From an uncultured Muribaculaceae bacterium (lineage in GTDB: Bacteria > Bacteroidota > Bacteroidia > Bacteroidales > Muribaculaceae), in assembly GCA_910579105.1 (NCBI GenBank), contig CAJTRT010000020.1:1-39059 (forward strand): 39,059 bases of DNA, in the 5' to 3' direction. The notes beneath the pieces were generated by a model. It was not told the origin of the DNA. It made no database searches and saw nothing but the letters and a program-made list of their open reading frames with translations. Position numbers and translations under genes: made by a program. Positions 1 through 12,068 of this stretch are shown piece after piece. The stretch's first letter is position 1. Each line of letters opens with the position of its first letter.

Positions 1-617
1 AGGATATGCCGTTCCTGGCCGACGGCACTCCGGTCGACATATGCCTGAACCCCCTGGGCGTGCCCTCGCGTATGAACCTCGGACAGATTTTCGAGACCGT
101 GCTCGGATGGGCAGGCCGCGAGCTGGGCGAGAAGTTCGCCACCCCCATCTTCGACGGCGCGTCGATCGACGACCTCAACGAGTGGACCGACAAGGCCGGC
201 CTTCCCCGCTACGGCAAGACCTACCTCTACGACGGCGGCACCGGCGAGCGCTTCGACCAGCCCGCCACCGTGGGCGTGATCTACATGCTGAAGCTCGGCC
301 ACATGGTCGAGGACAAGATGCACGCGCGCTCTATCGGCCCGTACTCGCTGATCACCCAGCAGCCTCTGGGCGGTAAGGCGCAGTTCGGCGGACAGCGTTT
401 CGGAGAGATGGAGGTGTGGGCGCTGGAAGCCTTCGGCGCGTCGCACATCCTCCAGGAGATCCTGACCATCAAGTCGGACGACGTCACCGGCCGCTCCAAG
501 GCCTACGAGGCGATCGTCAAGGGAGAGCCGATGCCCACCCCCGGAATCCCCGAGTCGCTCAACGTGCTTCTGCACGAGCTGCAGGGCCTGGGCCTGAGCA
601 TCAACCTCGAACAATAA
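1..617 (+). CDS. rpoB: RNA polymerase subunit beta, C-terminal end (partial)
   Basis: This is the last roughly 205 codons of the RNA polymerase beta subunit, the core enzyme subunit that together with beta' forms the catalytic cleft. The frame is open from base 3, so the gene begins before the window. Diagnostic C-terminal blocks are visible: LNPLGVPSRMNLGQIFE, the KLGHMVEDKMHARSIGPYS stretch, QQPLGGKAQFGGQRFGEMEVWALEA, and a tail with SKAYEAIVKGE and PESLNVLLHEL. These are highly conserved in all bacterial RpoB proteins and include residues contacting the DNA/RNA hybrid. The stop at 615-617 is followed by a 91-bp gap before rpoC, the usual rpoBC order, and the two are presumably co-transcribed. 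Confidence 0.98.
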   Translation, partial: DMPFLADGTPVDICLNPLGVPSRMNLGQIFETVLGWAGRELGEKFATPIFDGASIDDLNEWTDKAGLPRYGKTYLYDGGTGERFDQPATVGVIYMLKLGHMVEDKMHARSIGPYSLITQQPLGGKAQFGGQRFGEMEVWALEAFGASHILQEILTIKSDDVTGRSKAYEAIVKGEPMPTPGIPESLNVLLHELQGLGLSINLEQ

Positions 618-644
618 AACGCCTTTTCCGACGTTATAAATAAC

Positions 645-674
645 CCGCGCCCGGCGGCATGCCGCCCTCCGCGG
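645..674 (+). other. Nested hairpin in the rpoB-rpoC spacer
   Basis: A perfect 14-bp palindrome, GGCGGCATGCCGCC (653-666), lies inside an outer pair CCGCG (645-649) / CGCGG (670-674). There is no T-tract, so it is unlikely to be a terminator; it could be an mRNA processing or stability element between rpoB and rpoC. Seen directly; function is inferred. Confidence 0.45.
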
Positions 675-708
675 AAAACCTTAACAAAAACATCGACCAA
701 AACAACAT

Positions 709-5022
<4,314 letters not shown>

Positions 5023-5042
5023 ATCGAGGCCGGTTAAAGCAT

Positions 5043-5087
5043 AGAGAGCCGCCGCCCCGTCAACGGGCGGCGGCTCTCTGTTTTTTT
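5043..5087 (+). terminator. Intrinsic terminator of rpoBC
   Basis: A 15-bp perfect stem (5043-5057 pairing with 5065-5079, AGAGAGCCGCCGCCC against its complement) closes a 7-nt loop and is followed by G and seven Ts (5081-5087). It lies 20 bp after the rpoC stop. Confidence 0.95.
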
Positions 5088-5110
5088 GAGCAAATTATCG
5101 CTTAAAAATG

Positions 5111-5139
5111 TTGCGGTTACAGAATTTTTCATAACTTTG
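5111..5139 (+). promoter_or_regulatory. Bacteroidota promoter for the histone-like gene
   Basis: The -7 box TAACTTTG (5132-5139) fits TAnnTTTG exactly. A weak -33 element, TTGC at 5111-5114, sits 17 bp upstream, slightly short of ideal. It directly follows the rpoC terminator, so the downstream gene appears to have its own transcript with a leader of about 90 nt. Confidence 0.65.
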
Positions 5140-5235
5140 CGAACAAGAAGAAAAACAACCACTTCCCGGAGATTGTCAAAGAGTTTTCCGATAATCTCCA
5201 AATCGCATTATTCCCCCATAAACACAAACAAAGCA

Positions 5236-5412
5236 ATGAAAAACTTGATTGACAAAGTTGCCGAGCTGAACGCTACCTTTATGAAAGAAGCAATGGCACA
5301 GTTAGAGAACGGTAACAAGGCAGCCGGCACACGCGCCCGCAAGGTCTCCCACGAGCTCGAGAAAGCCATGAAGGAGTTCCGCAAACTTTCCCTCGAGGCC
5401 TCCAAGCAGTAA
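5236..5412 (+). CDS. Histone H1-like small protein
   Basis: A 58-aa, Lys/Glu/Ala-rich, helical protein: it starts MKNLIDKVAELNATF and contains the conserved block GNKAAGTRARKVSHELEKAMKEF. This matches the small 'histone H1' family of Bacteroidota (Hc1-like), thought to bind DNA or RNA non-specifically and found next to housekeeping genes. The ATG at 5236 was chosen over the upstream in-frame ATG at 5086 because that one precedes the promoter -7 box (5132-5139) and its extra 50 residues show no family similarity. The ORF is well conserved as a family, but its biochemical role is poorly established, so the DNA-binding role is family knowledge rather than something seen here. Confidence 0.85.
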   Translation: MKNLIDKVAELNATFMKEAMAQLENGNKAAGTRARKVSHELEKAMKEFRKLSLEASKQ

Positions 5413-5501
5413 AGATCAGCCTCTAAGACACACCAACCGAATATCAGCGGTCGATTAAGGCTTTCAATGCAGCCGGCCTTGACGCGCGGACATTATCGGC
5501 G

Positions 5502-5539
5502 CCCGGACTTCCCCGGCCTCCCAGGCTTGGAAATCCGGG
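5502..5539 (+). other. Imperfect hairpin between the histone-like gene and spt
   Basis: CCCGGACTTCC (5502-5512) can pair with GGAAATCCGGG (5529-5539) with a single G-T wobble, closing a 16-nt loop. GTGTTTT follows. It could be a weak terminator for the upstream gene. Nothing else recognisable lies between 5413 and 5622. Confidence 0.4.
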
Positions 5540-5622
5540 TGTGTTTTGCCTGGCTTAGGCCGCTTTTCTGCCAAAGTCGCGGTTTTTTAGGGAAATTGTG
5601 GGGCTGTTTTGGGAAAAATCGC

Positions 5623-5630
5623 TACCTTTG
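5623..5630 (+). promoter_or_regulatory. -7 box of the spt promoter
   Basis: TACCTTTG fits the TAnnTTTG consensus exactly. No TTTG stands at the ideal distance; the nearest are TTTTG ending at 5611 (too close) and TTG at 5596-5598 (spacing 24). It implies a leader of about 80 nt and supports ATG 5714 rather than the upstream in-frame ATG at 5609. Confidence 0.55.
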
Positions 5631-5713
5631 TAGCCTTATTTCAGCGGCCAGGGGCGGCAGAGGCTTACGCGTTGCCGGAATCCCCTGAAAACCAACCGAC
5701 AATATCTCACGCA

Positions 5714-6901
5714 ATGAAGCTACTCCAAGAGAAACTCGCTAAATATACCGCGCCGCAGGAGGCGAAGGCCGCGGGGGTTTACCCCTACTTCCGCGCTATC
5801 GAAAGCGAGCAGGAACCCGAAGTCATCATAAACGGCCGAAAGGTCCTGATGTTCGGCAGCAACTGCTACTCGGGCCTTGTCAGCGACCCGCGGATCAAGG
5901 AAGCCGCCATAGAGGCCACCCGCAAATACGGCACCGGATGCGCCGGTTCCCCCTTCCTCAACGGCACCCTCGACCTGCACAAGAAGCTCGAGCGCCGTAT
6001 CGCCGAGTATATCGGCAAGGAGGACGTGATGATTTACTCCACCGGCTTCGAGGTAAACCTCGGAGTCGTTTCCTGCCTGACAGGGCGCGAGGACTATATC
6101 CTCTTCGACGAGCAGGACCACGCGTCGATTATCGAGGGAAAGCGTCTCAGCTTCTCCACTACCCTGAAATACAAGCACAACGATATGGAGAGCCTTGAAA
6201 AGCAGCTCCAGCGTTGCGACCCCGACAAGGTGAAGCTGATTGTGACCGACGGCGTGTTCTCCATGGAGGGCGATGTCGCCAACCTCCCCGAGATAGTGCG
6301 TCTGGCCAAGAAGTACAACGCTTCCGTGATGGTCGACGAGGCGCACGGCATAGGCGTGTTCGGCAAAGGGGGCCGCGGCACCTGCGACCATTTCGGCGTG
6401 ACAGACGACGTGGACCTGATAATGGGCACATTCTCCAAGTCGTTCGCCTCTCTCGGCGGCTTCATTGCCACCGACAAGGAGATAACCAACTTCCTGCGCC
6501 ATCACTCGCGGTCCTATATCTTCACAGCCTCGATCACTCCCGCCTCCACCGCCGCCGCCCTCAAGGCCATCGACATAATGGAGCAGGAACCCGAGCGCCA
6601 GGAGCAGTTGTGGAAAGTCACAAACTTCGCCCTCGAAGGCTTCCGTAACATGGGCTGCGAGATAGGCAACACCTGCACCCCGATCATCCCCCTGTTCATC
6701 CGCGACGACTACAAGACCTACCACATCACCCGCGACCTGTTCGACGAGGGGCTGTTCGTGAACCCCGTGGTGACCCCGGCCGTGGCGCCGCAGGACACTC
6801 TCATCCGTTTCTCGCTCATGGCCACCCACACCAGGGAGCAGGTGGAGTTCGCTCTCGACAAATTCCAGAAAGTGTTCCGCAAGCACGGCCTGATACAGTA
6901 A
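5714..6901 (+). CDS. spt: Serine palmitoyltransferase-type alpha-oxoamine synthase
   Basis: A 395-aa PLP-dependent enzyme of the alpha-oxoamine synthase family. In gut Bacteroidales the closest functional match is serine palmitoyltransferase, which condenses serine with a long-chain acyl-CoA to give 3-ketosphinganine, the first step of sphingolipid synthesis. The internal aldimine lysine is K242 in GTFSKSFASLGG, and the PLP-ring contacts VDEAHGIGVFG and FGSNCYSGL are present. The start MKLLQEKLAKY matches the expected N-terminus; the 35 codons upstream of 5714 overlap the promoter and are excluded. Related family members are 2-amino-3-ketobutyrate CoA ligase and 8-amino-7-oxononanoate synthase; the GTGCAGSPFLNGT block and lineage favour Spt, but substrate cannot be fixed from sequence alone. 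It is monocistronic, followed by tRNA-Leu. Confidence 0.85.
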   Translation: MKLLQEKLAKYTAPQEAKAAGVYPYFRAIESEQEPEVIINGRKVLMFGSNCYSGLVSDPRIKEAAIEATRKYGTGCAGSPFLNGTLDLHKKLERRIAEYIGKEDVMIYSTGFEVNLGVVSCLTGREDYILFDEQDHASIIEGKRLSFSTTLKYKHNDMESLEKQLQRCDPDKVKLIVTDGVFSMEGDVANLPEIVRLAKKYNASVMVDEAHGIGVFGKGGRGTCDHFGVTDDVDLIMGTFSKSFASLGGFIATDKEITNFLRHHSRSYIFTASITPASTAAALKAIDIMEQEPERQEQLWKVTNFALEGFRNMGCEIGNTCTPIIPLFIRDDYKTYHITRDLFDEGLFVNPVVTPAVAPQDTLIRFSLMATHTREQVEFALDKFQKVFRKHGLIQ

Positions 6902-6950
6902 AAAACCTTCGGCGACGCGCTCCGGCGACCCGGAAGCGCCAGCCAGGCAA

Positions 6951-7031
6951 GCGCAAGTGGCGTAATGGCAGCCGCGCCAGACTTAGGATCTGGTGCCGAA
7001 AGGCGTGGGGGTTCGAGTCCCCCCTTGCGCA
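6951..7031 (+). tRNA. tRNA-Leu (anticodon TAG)
   Basis: The acceptor stem GCGCAAG (6951-6957) pairs with CTTGCGC (7024-7030), with discriminator A7031. The anticodon stem CCAGA/TCTGG encloses the loop CTTAGGA, giving anticodon TAG at 6984-6986. The extra-arm sequence TGCCGAAAGGCG marks it as class II, and the T-loop GTTCGAGTC is present. CCA is not encoded. Confidence 0.95.
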
Positions 7032-7072
7032 CAATTCCGTACCTTTTCCCGCGCCATGGAGCGCCGCGGGAT

Positions 7073-7109
7073 GCCGGTTGAATATGCTGGTTGAACCAGC
7101 GGCTCCGGC
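7073..7109 (+). other. Nested palindrome between the two tRNAs
   Basis: GCTGGTTGAACCAGC (7086-7100) is a perfect 7-bp inverted repeat with one central base, inside outer arms GCCGG (7073-7077) / CCGGC (7105-7109). It lies just upstream of the tRNA-Gly promoter. No T-run follows; function unknown. Confidence 0.35.
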
Positions 7110-7130
7110 AAGCAAATTCCGGCAGAAAAC

Positions 7131-7161
7131 TTTGCGGAATCGAAAAGAATCAGTAACTTTG
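7131..7161 (+). promoter_or_regulatory. Promoter of tRNA-Gly
   Basis: The -33 TTTG (7131-7134) and -7 TAACTTTG (7154-7161) are separated by 19 bp, a textbook Bacteroidota promoter. The predicted transcript start lies just before the tRNA at 7182. Confidence 0.85.
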
Positions 7162-7181
7162 CGTCAACATAACAAGCAGAC

Positions 7182-7254
7182 GCGGTAATAGCTCAGTTGG
7201 TAGAGCATCAGCTTCCCAAGCTGAGGGTCGCGAGTTCGAGCCTCGTTTACCGCT
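7182..7254 (+). tRNA. tRNA-Gly (anticodon CCC)
   Basis: The acceptor stem GCGGTAA (7182-7188) pairs with TTACCGC (7247-7253), discriminator T7254. The D arm is AGCTCAGTTGGTAGAGC. The anticodon stem TCAGC/GCTGA encloses TTCCCAA, giving anticodon CCC at 7215-7217. The T arm has the GTTCGAGCC core. CCA is not encoded. It is followed at once by a terminator. Confidence 0.96.
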
Positions 7255-7259
7255 CTTTT

Positions 7260-7302
7260 GAATCGTTGTATATTGTATATCAATTCGCAACGATTCTTTT
7301 TT
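7260..7302 (+). terminator. Intrinsic terminator of tRNA-Gly
   Basis: GAATCGTTG (7260-7268) pairs with CAACGATTC (7288-7296), followed by Ts at 7297-7302. It ends 4 bp before the ATG of the RhuM gene. Confidence 0.85.
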
Positions 7303-7306
7303 ATTA

Positions 7307-8317
7307 ATGCAGACAATGGGAGATGCGGTAATCCTTTACAGAACTGATGACGGTCGCAGTAAGGTAAACCTTATGGCAAGAGACGGTAATGTATGGCTGA
7401 ATCAGTCACAAATGGCCGAACTTTTTGCCACCTCGAAGCAAAATATCAGCACCCATATAGATAATATCTTGTCTGATAGGGAACTGTCTGCGGAGGCAGT
7501 TGTAAAGAATTATTTGACAACTGCCTCGGACGGCAAAGAATATACCGTCAAATATTTTTCTCTTGAAATGGTTCTTGCCGTGGGGTTCCGGATAAGGAAT
7601 CCCAGAGGAGTCCAGTTTAGGCAGTGGGCAAACTCACATCTATCGCAATTCCTGCGCAAAGGATTTGTTATGGACGACGAGCGTATGAAGAATCCGGGTG
7701 GAATGACTGATTATTTTGACGAACTTCTGGAACGGATAAGAGACATCCGTGCGTCAGAGAAAAGGTTCTATCAAAAAATCAGAGATATTTTCGCCTTGTG
7801 CAGTGACTATGACAAGAGTGACAAGGCGACGCAGATGTTTTTCGCCGAGACCCAGAACAAACTCCTTTACGGAATAATCGGTCAGACAGCCGCCGAGATT
7901 ATAGTAAGCCGTGCGGATGCTACACAGCCTAATATGAACCTGACTGCCTGGAAGGGGAGGATTGTAAGAAAAGGTGATGTCGCAATTGCGAAGAACTATC
8001 TGCGAGAAGATGAACTAAGTGCGCTAAACCAACTTGTGGTAATCTTCCTGGATTCGGCTGAATTCCGGGTGCGGAGACAAAAAGATCTGACAATGTCTTT
8101 TTGGAGGGCCAATGTGGACTCGATTATAGCCTCACATGGCCTTTCGGTGCCTGACCATGCGGGAAAATACAGTGCGTCATATGCGGAGACCGTCGCACAC
8201 AAAGTTTATGACGAGTTTGATGCGAGGCGTAAGGCGAATGATGCCTTGGAAGCGGATCTCGAAGACCTTCGCGAGATAGAGGCTCTCGAATCTGAGATTA
8301 AACAAGGTAAGCATTGA
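7307..8317 (+). CDS. RhuM-family protein
   Basis: A 336-aa protein matching the virulence-RhuM family: the N-terminal block (VILYRTDDGRSKVNL, then VWLNQSQMAELFATSKQNISTHI) resembles a helix-turn-helix DNA-binding domain, followed by YSLEMVLAVGFRIRNPRG-like and FRQWANSHL blocks typical of the family, and a long helical C-terminus rich in Glu/Asp/Leu. The molecular function of the family is not established; it occurs on genomic islands. A second start at 7316 (MGDAVILY) is also plausible. The gene is clearly more AT-rich than its neighbours and lies 4 bp behind a tRNA terminator with no recognisable promoter between, which suggests acquisition at the tRNA-Gly locus. It may be read through from the tRNA promoter. 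Confidence 0.85.
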   Translation: MQTMGDAVILYRTDDGRSKVNLMARDGNVWLNQSQMAELFATSKQNISTHIDNILSDRELSAEAVVKNYLTTASDGKEYTVKYFSLEMVLAVGFRIRNPRGVQFRQWANSHLSQFLRKGFVMDDERMKNPGGMTDYFDELLERIRDIRASEKRFYQKIRDIFALCSDYDKSDKATQMFFAETQNKLLYGIIGQTAAEIIVSRADATQPNMNLTAWKGRIVRKGDVAIAKNYLREDELSALNQLVVIFLDSAEFRVRRQKDLTMSFWRANVDSIIASHGLSVPDHAGKYSASYAETVAHKVYDEFDARRKANDALEADLEDLREIEALESEIKQGKH

Positions 8318-8355
8318 TAAAATCGCTTGTGTATCATGCATAAATACGCTAACGA

Positions 8356-8724
8356 ATGTCGGTTAACAAAGTGATACTTGTAGGAAACGTCGGGAGCGAC
8401 CCGCAGATCTCGTACATAGACTCCCGCCCGCTGGCCACTTTCTCGCTGGCCACCAACGAGCCCGGTCCGATGCTGCCCAACGGCCAGCGCGGACCCGAAC
8501 GCGTCGAATGGCACCGCATCGTCATGTGGGGACCCGCGGCCGAGACCGCCGAGCGCTACATAAGCCGCGGCGCGAAGCTCTATATCGAGGGGAAGCTGCG
8601 CACCCGCGTGTGGGAGGACCGCAACACCATCAAGCGCCAGGTTACCGAAGTATATGTCGACGCGTTCGATATCCTCTCCAGGCCGCGTCCCGCGGCGACT
8701 GGTTCAGCGTCACCGCGGCAGTGA
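8356..8724 (+). CDS. ssb: Single-stranded DNA-binding protein, short form
   Basis: A 122-aa OB-fold protein that coats single-stranded DNA in replication and repair. The N-terminus MSVNKVILVGNVGSDPQ, the ATFSLATNE strand, the VEWHRIVMWG block and the KLYIEGKLRTRVWED strand are classic SSB motifs. It stops soon after the OB fold, ending in GSASPRQ, and lacks the acidic DDDIPF-type tip that normally recruits partner proteins. A variant or second SSB is therefore possible, but no other copy is visible here. It lies 38 bp after the RhuM gene and 51 bp before the OPT transporter; no clear promoter was seen in the gaps. The high GC content contrasts with RhuM. Confidence 0.92.
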   Translation: MSVNKVILVGNVGSDPQISYIDSRPLATFSLATNEPGPMLPNGQRGPERVEWHRIVMWGPAAETAERYISRGAKLYIEGKLRTRVWEDRNTIKRQVTEVYVDAFDILSRPRPAATGSASPRQ

Positions 8725-8775
8725 GCTCCTGGGGGACAAACCGAAACCGCCAATCATAAAAACCAACAAATACAG

Positions 8776-10782
8776 ATGGAAAAAGACAACAAGATTCCGG
8801 CCTCCAAGGCTGAGGGTGTATGGCAGGATGCCGACCCCGCGGAACTGCCGGAAAACGCGTTCCGCGAGCTCGCGGCCGACGAGCAGTTCCGCCCGATGAT
8901 GCACCCGGCGCGCGACTATGCCGAGGTGACACCCTACTCTGTGATCATGGGCCTGGTGCTCTGCGTGATTTTCTCGGCCGCCGCGGCCTACCTCGGGCTC
9001 AAGGTCGGCCAGGTATTCGAGGCAGCCATTCCCATCGCCATTATCGCCGTCGGCCTCTCGGGCGCCCTCGGCAAGAAGAACGCCCTCGGGCAGAACGTCA
9101 TAATCCAGTCGATCGGCGCGTGCTCGGGCGTGATTGTGGCGGGCGCCATCTTCACCCTCCCGGCGCTCTACATCCTTCAGGACACCTATCCCGAAATCAC
9201 TGTCAACTTCTTCCAGATTTTCCTCAGCTCGCTGCTGGGAGGCGTGCTCGGAATACTGTTCTTCATCCCCTTCCGCAAGTATTTCGTGAAGGATATGCAC
9301 GGCAAGTATCCCTTCCCCGAGGCCACGGCCACGACGCAGGTGCTCGCCTCAGGAGCTTCCGCGAAGGCCGAGACCGGCGGAGGGCAGGCAAAGACCCTCG
9401 TCATAGCCTCGCTTATCGGCGGTCTGTATGACTATATCGTCGAGACTTTCGGATTCTGGGCCGGAACCCTCAACACCACACTTACCTCCTGGGGCGCCGC
9501 GATCGAGGAGAAGACGCGCCTGGTGCTGAGCTGCAACACCGGGGCCGCGGTGCTCGGCCTGGGGTACATTATCGGGCTTCGCTATGCCTTCATCATCACC
9601 GCCGGGTCGCTCTTCGTGTGGTGGGTGATTATCCCGCTGATGGGCACCTACGGCAACGCGGAGCTGGCGGCTCTCTCGTCGCAGGAGATTTTCAGCAACT
9701 ACGCCCGCATGATCGGTATCGGCGGCATCGCAATGGCCGGCGTGATCGGCATCGTGAAGTCCTGGCCGATCATCCGCCAGGCTGTCGGCCTCGCGGGACG
9801 CGAGTTCAAGGGTGGCGCCGCGACAACCGGCAAGCCGCTCCGCTGGCAGCTCGACATATCGATGAAGCACATCGTGTTCTTCATCGCCATAGCCCTCGTG
9901 GCGGTGCTCTGCTTCTTCTGGTTCGGCGTGATCCATAACTGGTGGCAGGCACTCGTGGCCTGGGTGGTGGTTATTTTCATCGCCTTCCTGTTCACCACCG
10001 TGGCGGCCAACGCTATCGCGATCGTGGGTTCCAATCCGGTTTCCGGCATGACGTTGATGACGCTCATCGTGGCCTCGGCCATCTTCGTGGCCATCGGTCT
10101 CAAAGGCACTTCCGGCATCGTGGCCTCGATGGTGATCGGCGGTGTTGTCTGCACGGCTCTTTCCATGGCCGGCGGTTTCGTGACTGACCTGAAGGTCGGC
10201 TACTGGCTCGGCACGACTCCCAAAAAGCAGGAACAGTGGAAGTTCCTTGGCACGCTTGTCTCCGCCGCGACAGTCGGCGGCGTGATCCTGGTGCTTAACG
10301 ACGTGTACGGCTTCTCCGGGCCGAACGCCCTGGTGGCTCCCCAGGCCAACGCCATGGCCAAGGTGATCGAGCCGCTGATGATGGGTGGCGAGACCCCCTG
10401 GATTCTATATATGACCGGCGTGGTGCTGGCGCTGCTGCTCAACTGGCTTGGAGTCCCCGCGCTGGCTTTCTGCCTGGGCATGTTCATCCCCCTGTCGCTC
10501 AACGTGCCCCTGCTCGTTGGCGGCGCGGTTGCCTATTTCGTGAGCCACAGCTCCAAGGACGAGGCTGTCAACAATGCCCGCCGCGACCGCGGCACTCTGA
10601 TATCCTCGGGTCTTATCGCCGGTGGCGCGCTCTTCGGCGTGTTCGCCGCTCTGACGCGCTTCTTCGGATTCGAGTATGTCTGCGGGCTGCCCGTCACCAC
10701 CTTGCAGATTCTCGGCGTTGTGGCCTACGCCCTGCTGATCGCCTATCTCTACATCGACAGCCTGAAAGCCCGGAAACTCTGA
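8776..10782 (+). CDS. OPT-family oligopeptide transporter
   Basis: A 668-aa polytopic inner-membrane protein of the oligopeptide transporter (OPT) superfamily, proton-coupled carriers of small peptides or metal chelates. Family features include the N-terminal FRPMMHPARDYAEVTPYSVIMGLVLCVIFSAA region, ALGKKNALGQNVIIQSIGACSG, the FPEATATTQVLASG loop motif and NPVSGMTLMTLIVAS near residues 418-432. About 14 or more hydrophobic segments run through the sequence. The ATG at 8776 follows an A-rich leader (ACCAACAAATACAG). It is translationally coupled to the MATE gene by a 1-base stop/start overlap (TGATG at 10780-10784). Substrate cannot be assigned. Confidence 0.93.
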   Translation: MEKDNKIPASKAEGVWQDADPAELPENAFRELAADEQFRPMMHPARDYAEVTPYSVIMGLVLCVIFSAAAAYLGLKVGQVFEAAIPIAIIAVGLSGALGKKNALGQNVIIQSIGACSGVIVAGAIFTLPALYILQDTYPEITVNFFQIFLSSLLGGVLGILFFIPFRKYFVKDMHGKYPFPEATATTQVLASGASAKAETGGGQAKTLVIASLIGGLYDYIVETFGFWAGTLNTTLTSWGAAIEEKTRLVLSCNTGAAVLGLGYIIGLRYAFIITAGSLFVWWVIIPLMGTYGNAELAALSSQEIFSNYARMIGIGGIAMAGVIGIVKSWPIIRQAVGLAGREFKGGAATTGKPLRWQLDISMKHIVFFIAIALVAVLCFFWFGVIHNWWQALVAWVVVIFIAFLFTTVAANAIAIVGSNPVSGMTLMTLIVASAIFVAIGLKGTSGIVASMVIGGVVCTALSMAGGFVTDLKVGYWLGTTPKKQEQWKFLGTLVSAATVGGVILVLNDVYGFSGPNALVAPQANAMAKVIEPLMMGGETPWILYMTGVVLALLLNWLGVPALAFCLGMFIPLSLNVPLLVGGAVAYFVSHSSKDEAVNNARRDRGTLISSGLIAGGALFGVFAALTRFFGFEYVCGLPVTTLQILGVVAYALLIAYLYIDSLKARKL

Positions 10783-12068
10783 TGCGGTTTTCCGGCCTCA
10801 ACAGGAAAATACTGGCGCTCGCCATCCCCTCGATAGCCGCCAACGTCACCACGCCCCTCCTGGGGCTGGTTGACACGGCTATCGCGGGGCATATGGGGAG
10901 CGCCGTGTTTATCGCCGCCATAGCCGTCGGCGGCGTGATGTTCAACATGGTCTATTGGTTCTTCTCCTTCCTCCGGGCGGGCACATCCGGCCTGGCCGGG
11001 CAGGCATTCGGGGCCGGTGACGTCGCCGCGCAGACGCTGATACTGAGCCGCTCGCTGCTGGTGGCCGCAGGGGCCGGGGTGCTGCTGGTGGCCGCGCAGC
11101 GTCCTTTGGAATGGGCTTTGCTGTGGCTGGCGTCGCCCGACCGGGAGGTGGCCGCGCTCGCCAGGCTGTATTTCCGTATCCTCATCTACGGCGCTCCGGC
11201 GATGCTCGCCACATACGCCCTTTCGGGCTGGTTCCTGGGAATGCAGAACTCCAAGGTGCTTATGTGGGTCTCGTTGGTGGTGAATGTGACCAATATCGCC
11301 GCGTCGCTTACGCTCGTCTACGGCTTACGCCTGGGAATCCCGGGGGTGGCCTGCGGAACGCTCACGGCCCAGTGGACGGGGCTCGCGGTGTCGCTTCTGT
11401 TCCTGCGCCGCTATCGGCTGCGCCCGCCGCGGTGGCGCGAGGTGGTCCGCTGGGACCAGCTGCGGCGGTTCTTCAAGGTGAACACCGACGTTATGCTGCG
11501 TACCCTCTGCCTTATGGCCGTCACCATGTGGTTCACCCGCGCGGGAGCCTCGCAGGGTTCGGTCATACTCGCCGTCAACACCCTGCTGATGCAGCTCTTC
11601 CTGCTCTTCTCATATGTCATGGACGGCTTCGCGTTCGCCGCGGAGGCTCTTGCAGGGCGCTTCACCGGCGCTGGTGACAGGGCGCGGCTCAGTTCCACGA
11701 TAAAGGCCACGATGGGGTGGGGGTTCCTCCTGGCACTGCTCTTCACTGCCCTGTATTTCGTCGGCGGTGAAGGGTTCCTGGGGATTTTAAGCTCCGACCG
11801 CGATGTGATAGCGGCCAGCCGCGACTACGCCCTGTGGGCTGTAAGCATCCCGCTATGCGGTTTCGGAGCCTTCGTGTGGGACGGCGTGTATATCGGGGCG
11901 ACCCTTACGCGCCGCCTGCTTCTCAGCATGGCGGGTGCGACAGCCATATTCTTCCTTCTCCAATACCTCCTTTATCCCTTTCTCGGCAATCACGCCCTCT
12001 GGCTCGCCTTCGCCTCCTACCTTTTGGCCCGCGGCCTGCTCCAGACCCTCCTCTATCCCCGCCGCTAA
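10782..12068 (+). CDS. MATE-family efflux transporter (DinF-like)
   Basis: A 428-aa, 12-helix multidrug and toxin extrusion family protein, an antiporter exporting organic cations or other small molecules. The N-terminal repeat starts with LNRKILALAIPSIAANVTTPLLGLVDTAIAGHMG, the hallmark of the DinF branch, and the second half repeats the fold from about residue 225 (FFKVNTDVMLRTLCLMA). The start codon overlaps the OPT stop. The stop TAA (12066-12068) overlaps the stop codon of the convergent RAYT gene (CTA on plus at 12065-12067), leaving no intergenic terminator. Substrate unknown. Confidence 0.92.
   Translation: MRFSGLNRKILALAIPSIAANVTTPLLGLVDTAIAGHMGSAVFIAAIAVGGVMFNMVYWFFSFLRAGTSGLAGQAFGAGDVAAQTLILSRSLLVAAGAGVLLVAAQRPLEWALLWLASPDREVAALARLYFRILIYGAPAMLATYALSGWFLGMQNSKVLMWVSLVVNVTNIAASLTLVYGLRLGIPGVACGTLTAQWTGLAVSLLFLRRYRLRPPRWREVVRWDQLRRFFKVNTDVMLRTLCLMAVTMWFTRAGASQGSVILAVNTLLMQLFLLFSYVMDGFAFAAEALAGRFTGAGDRARLSSTIKATMGWGFLLALLFTALYFVGGEGFLGILSSDRDVIAASRDYALWAVSIPLCGFGAFVWDGVYIGATLTRRLLLSMAGATAIFFLLQYLLYPFLGNHALWLAFASYLLARGLLQTLLYPRR

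Noticed and set aside
5720..6886. Minus-strand 388-aa reading frame
   Set aside because: Antisense to spt with no motif and the same GC-driven composition.
7255..8355. Attachment-site repeat of the tRNA-Gly 3' end
   Set aside because: No direct copy of TTCGAGCCTCGTTTACCGC was found downstream of the RhuM gene within the window.
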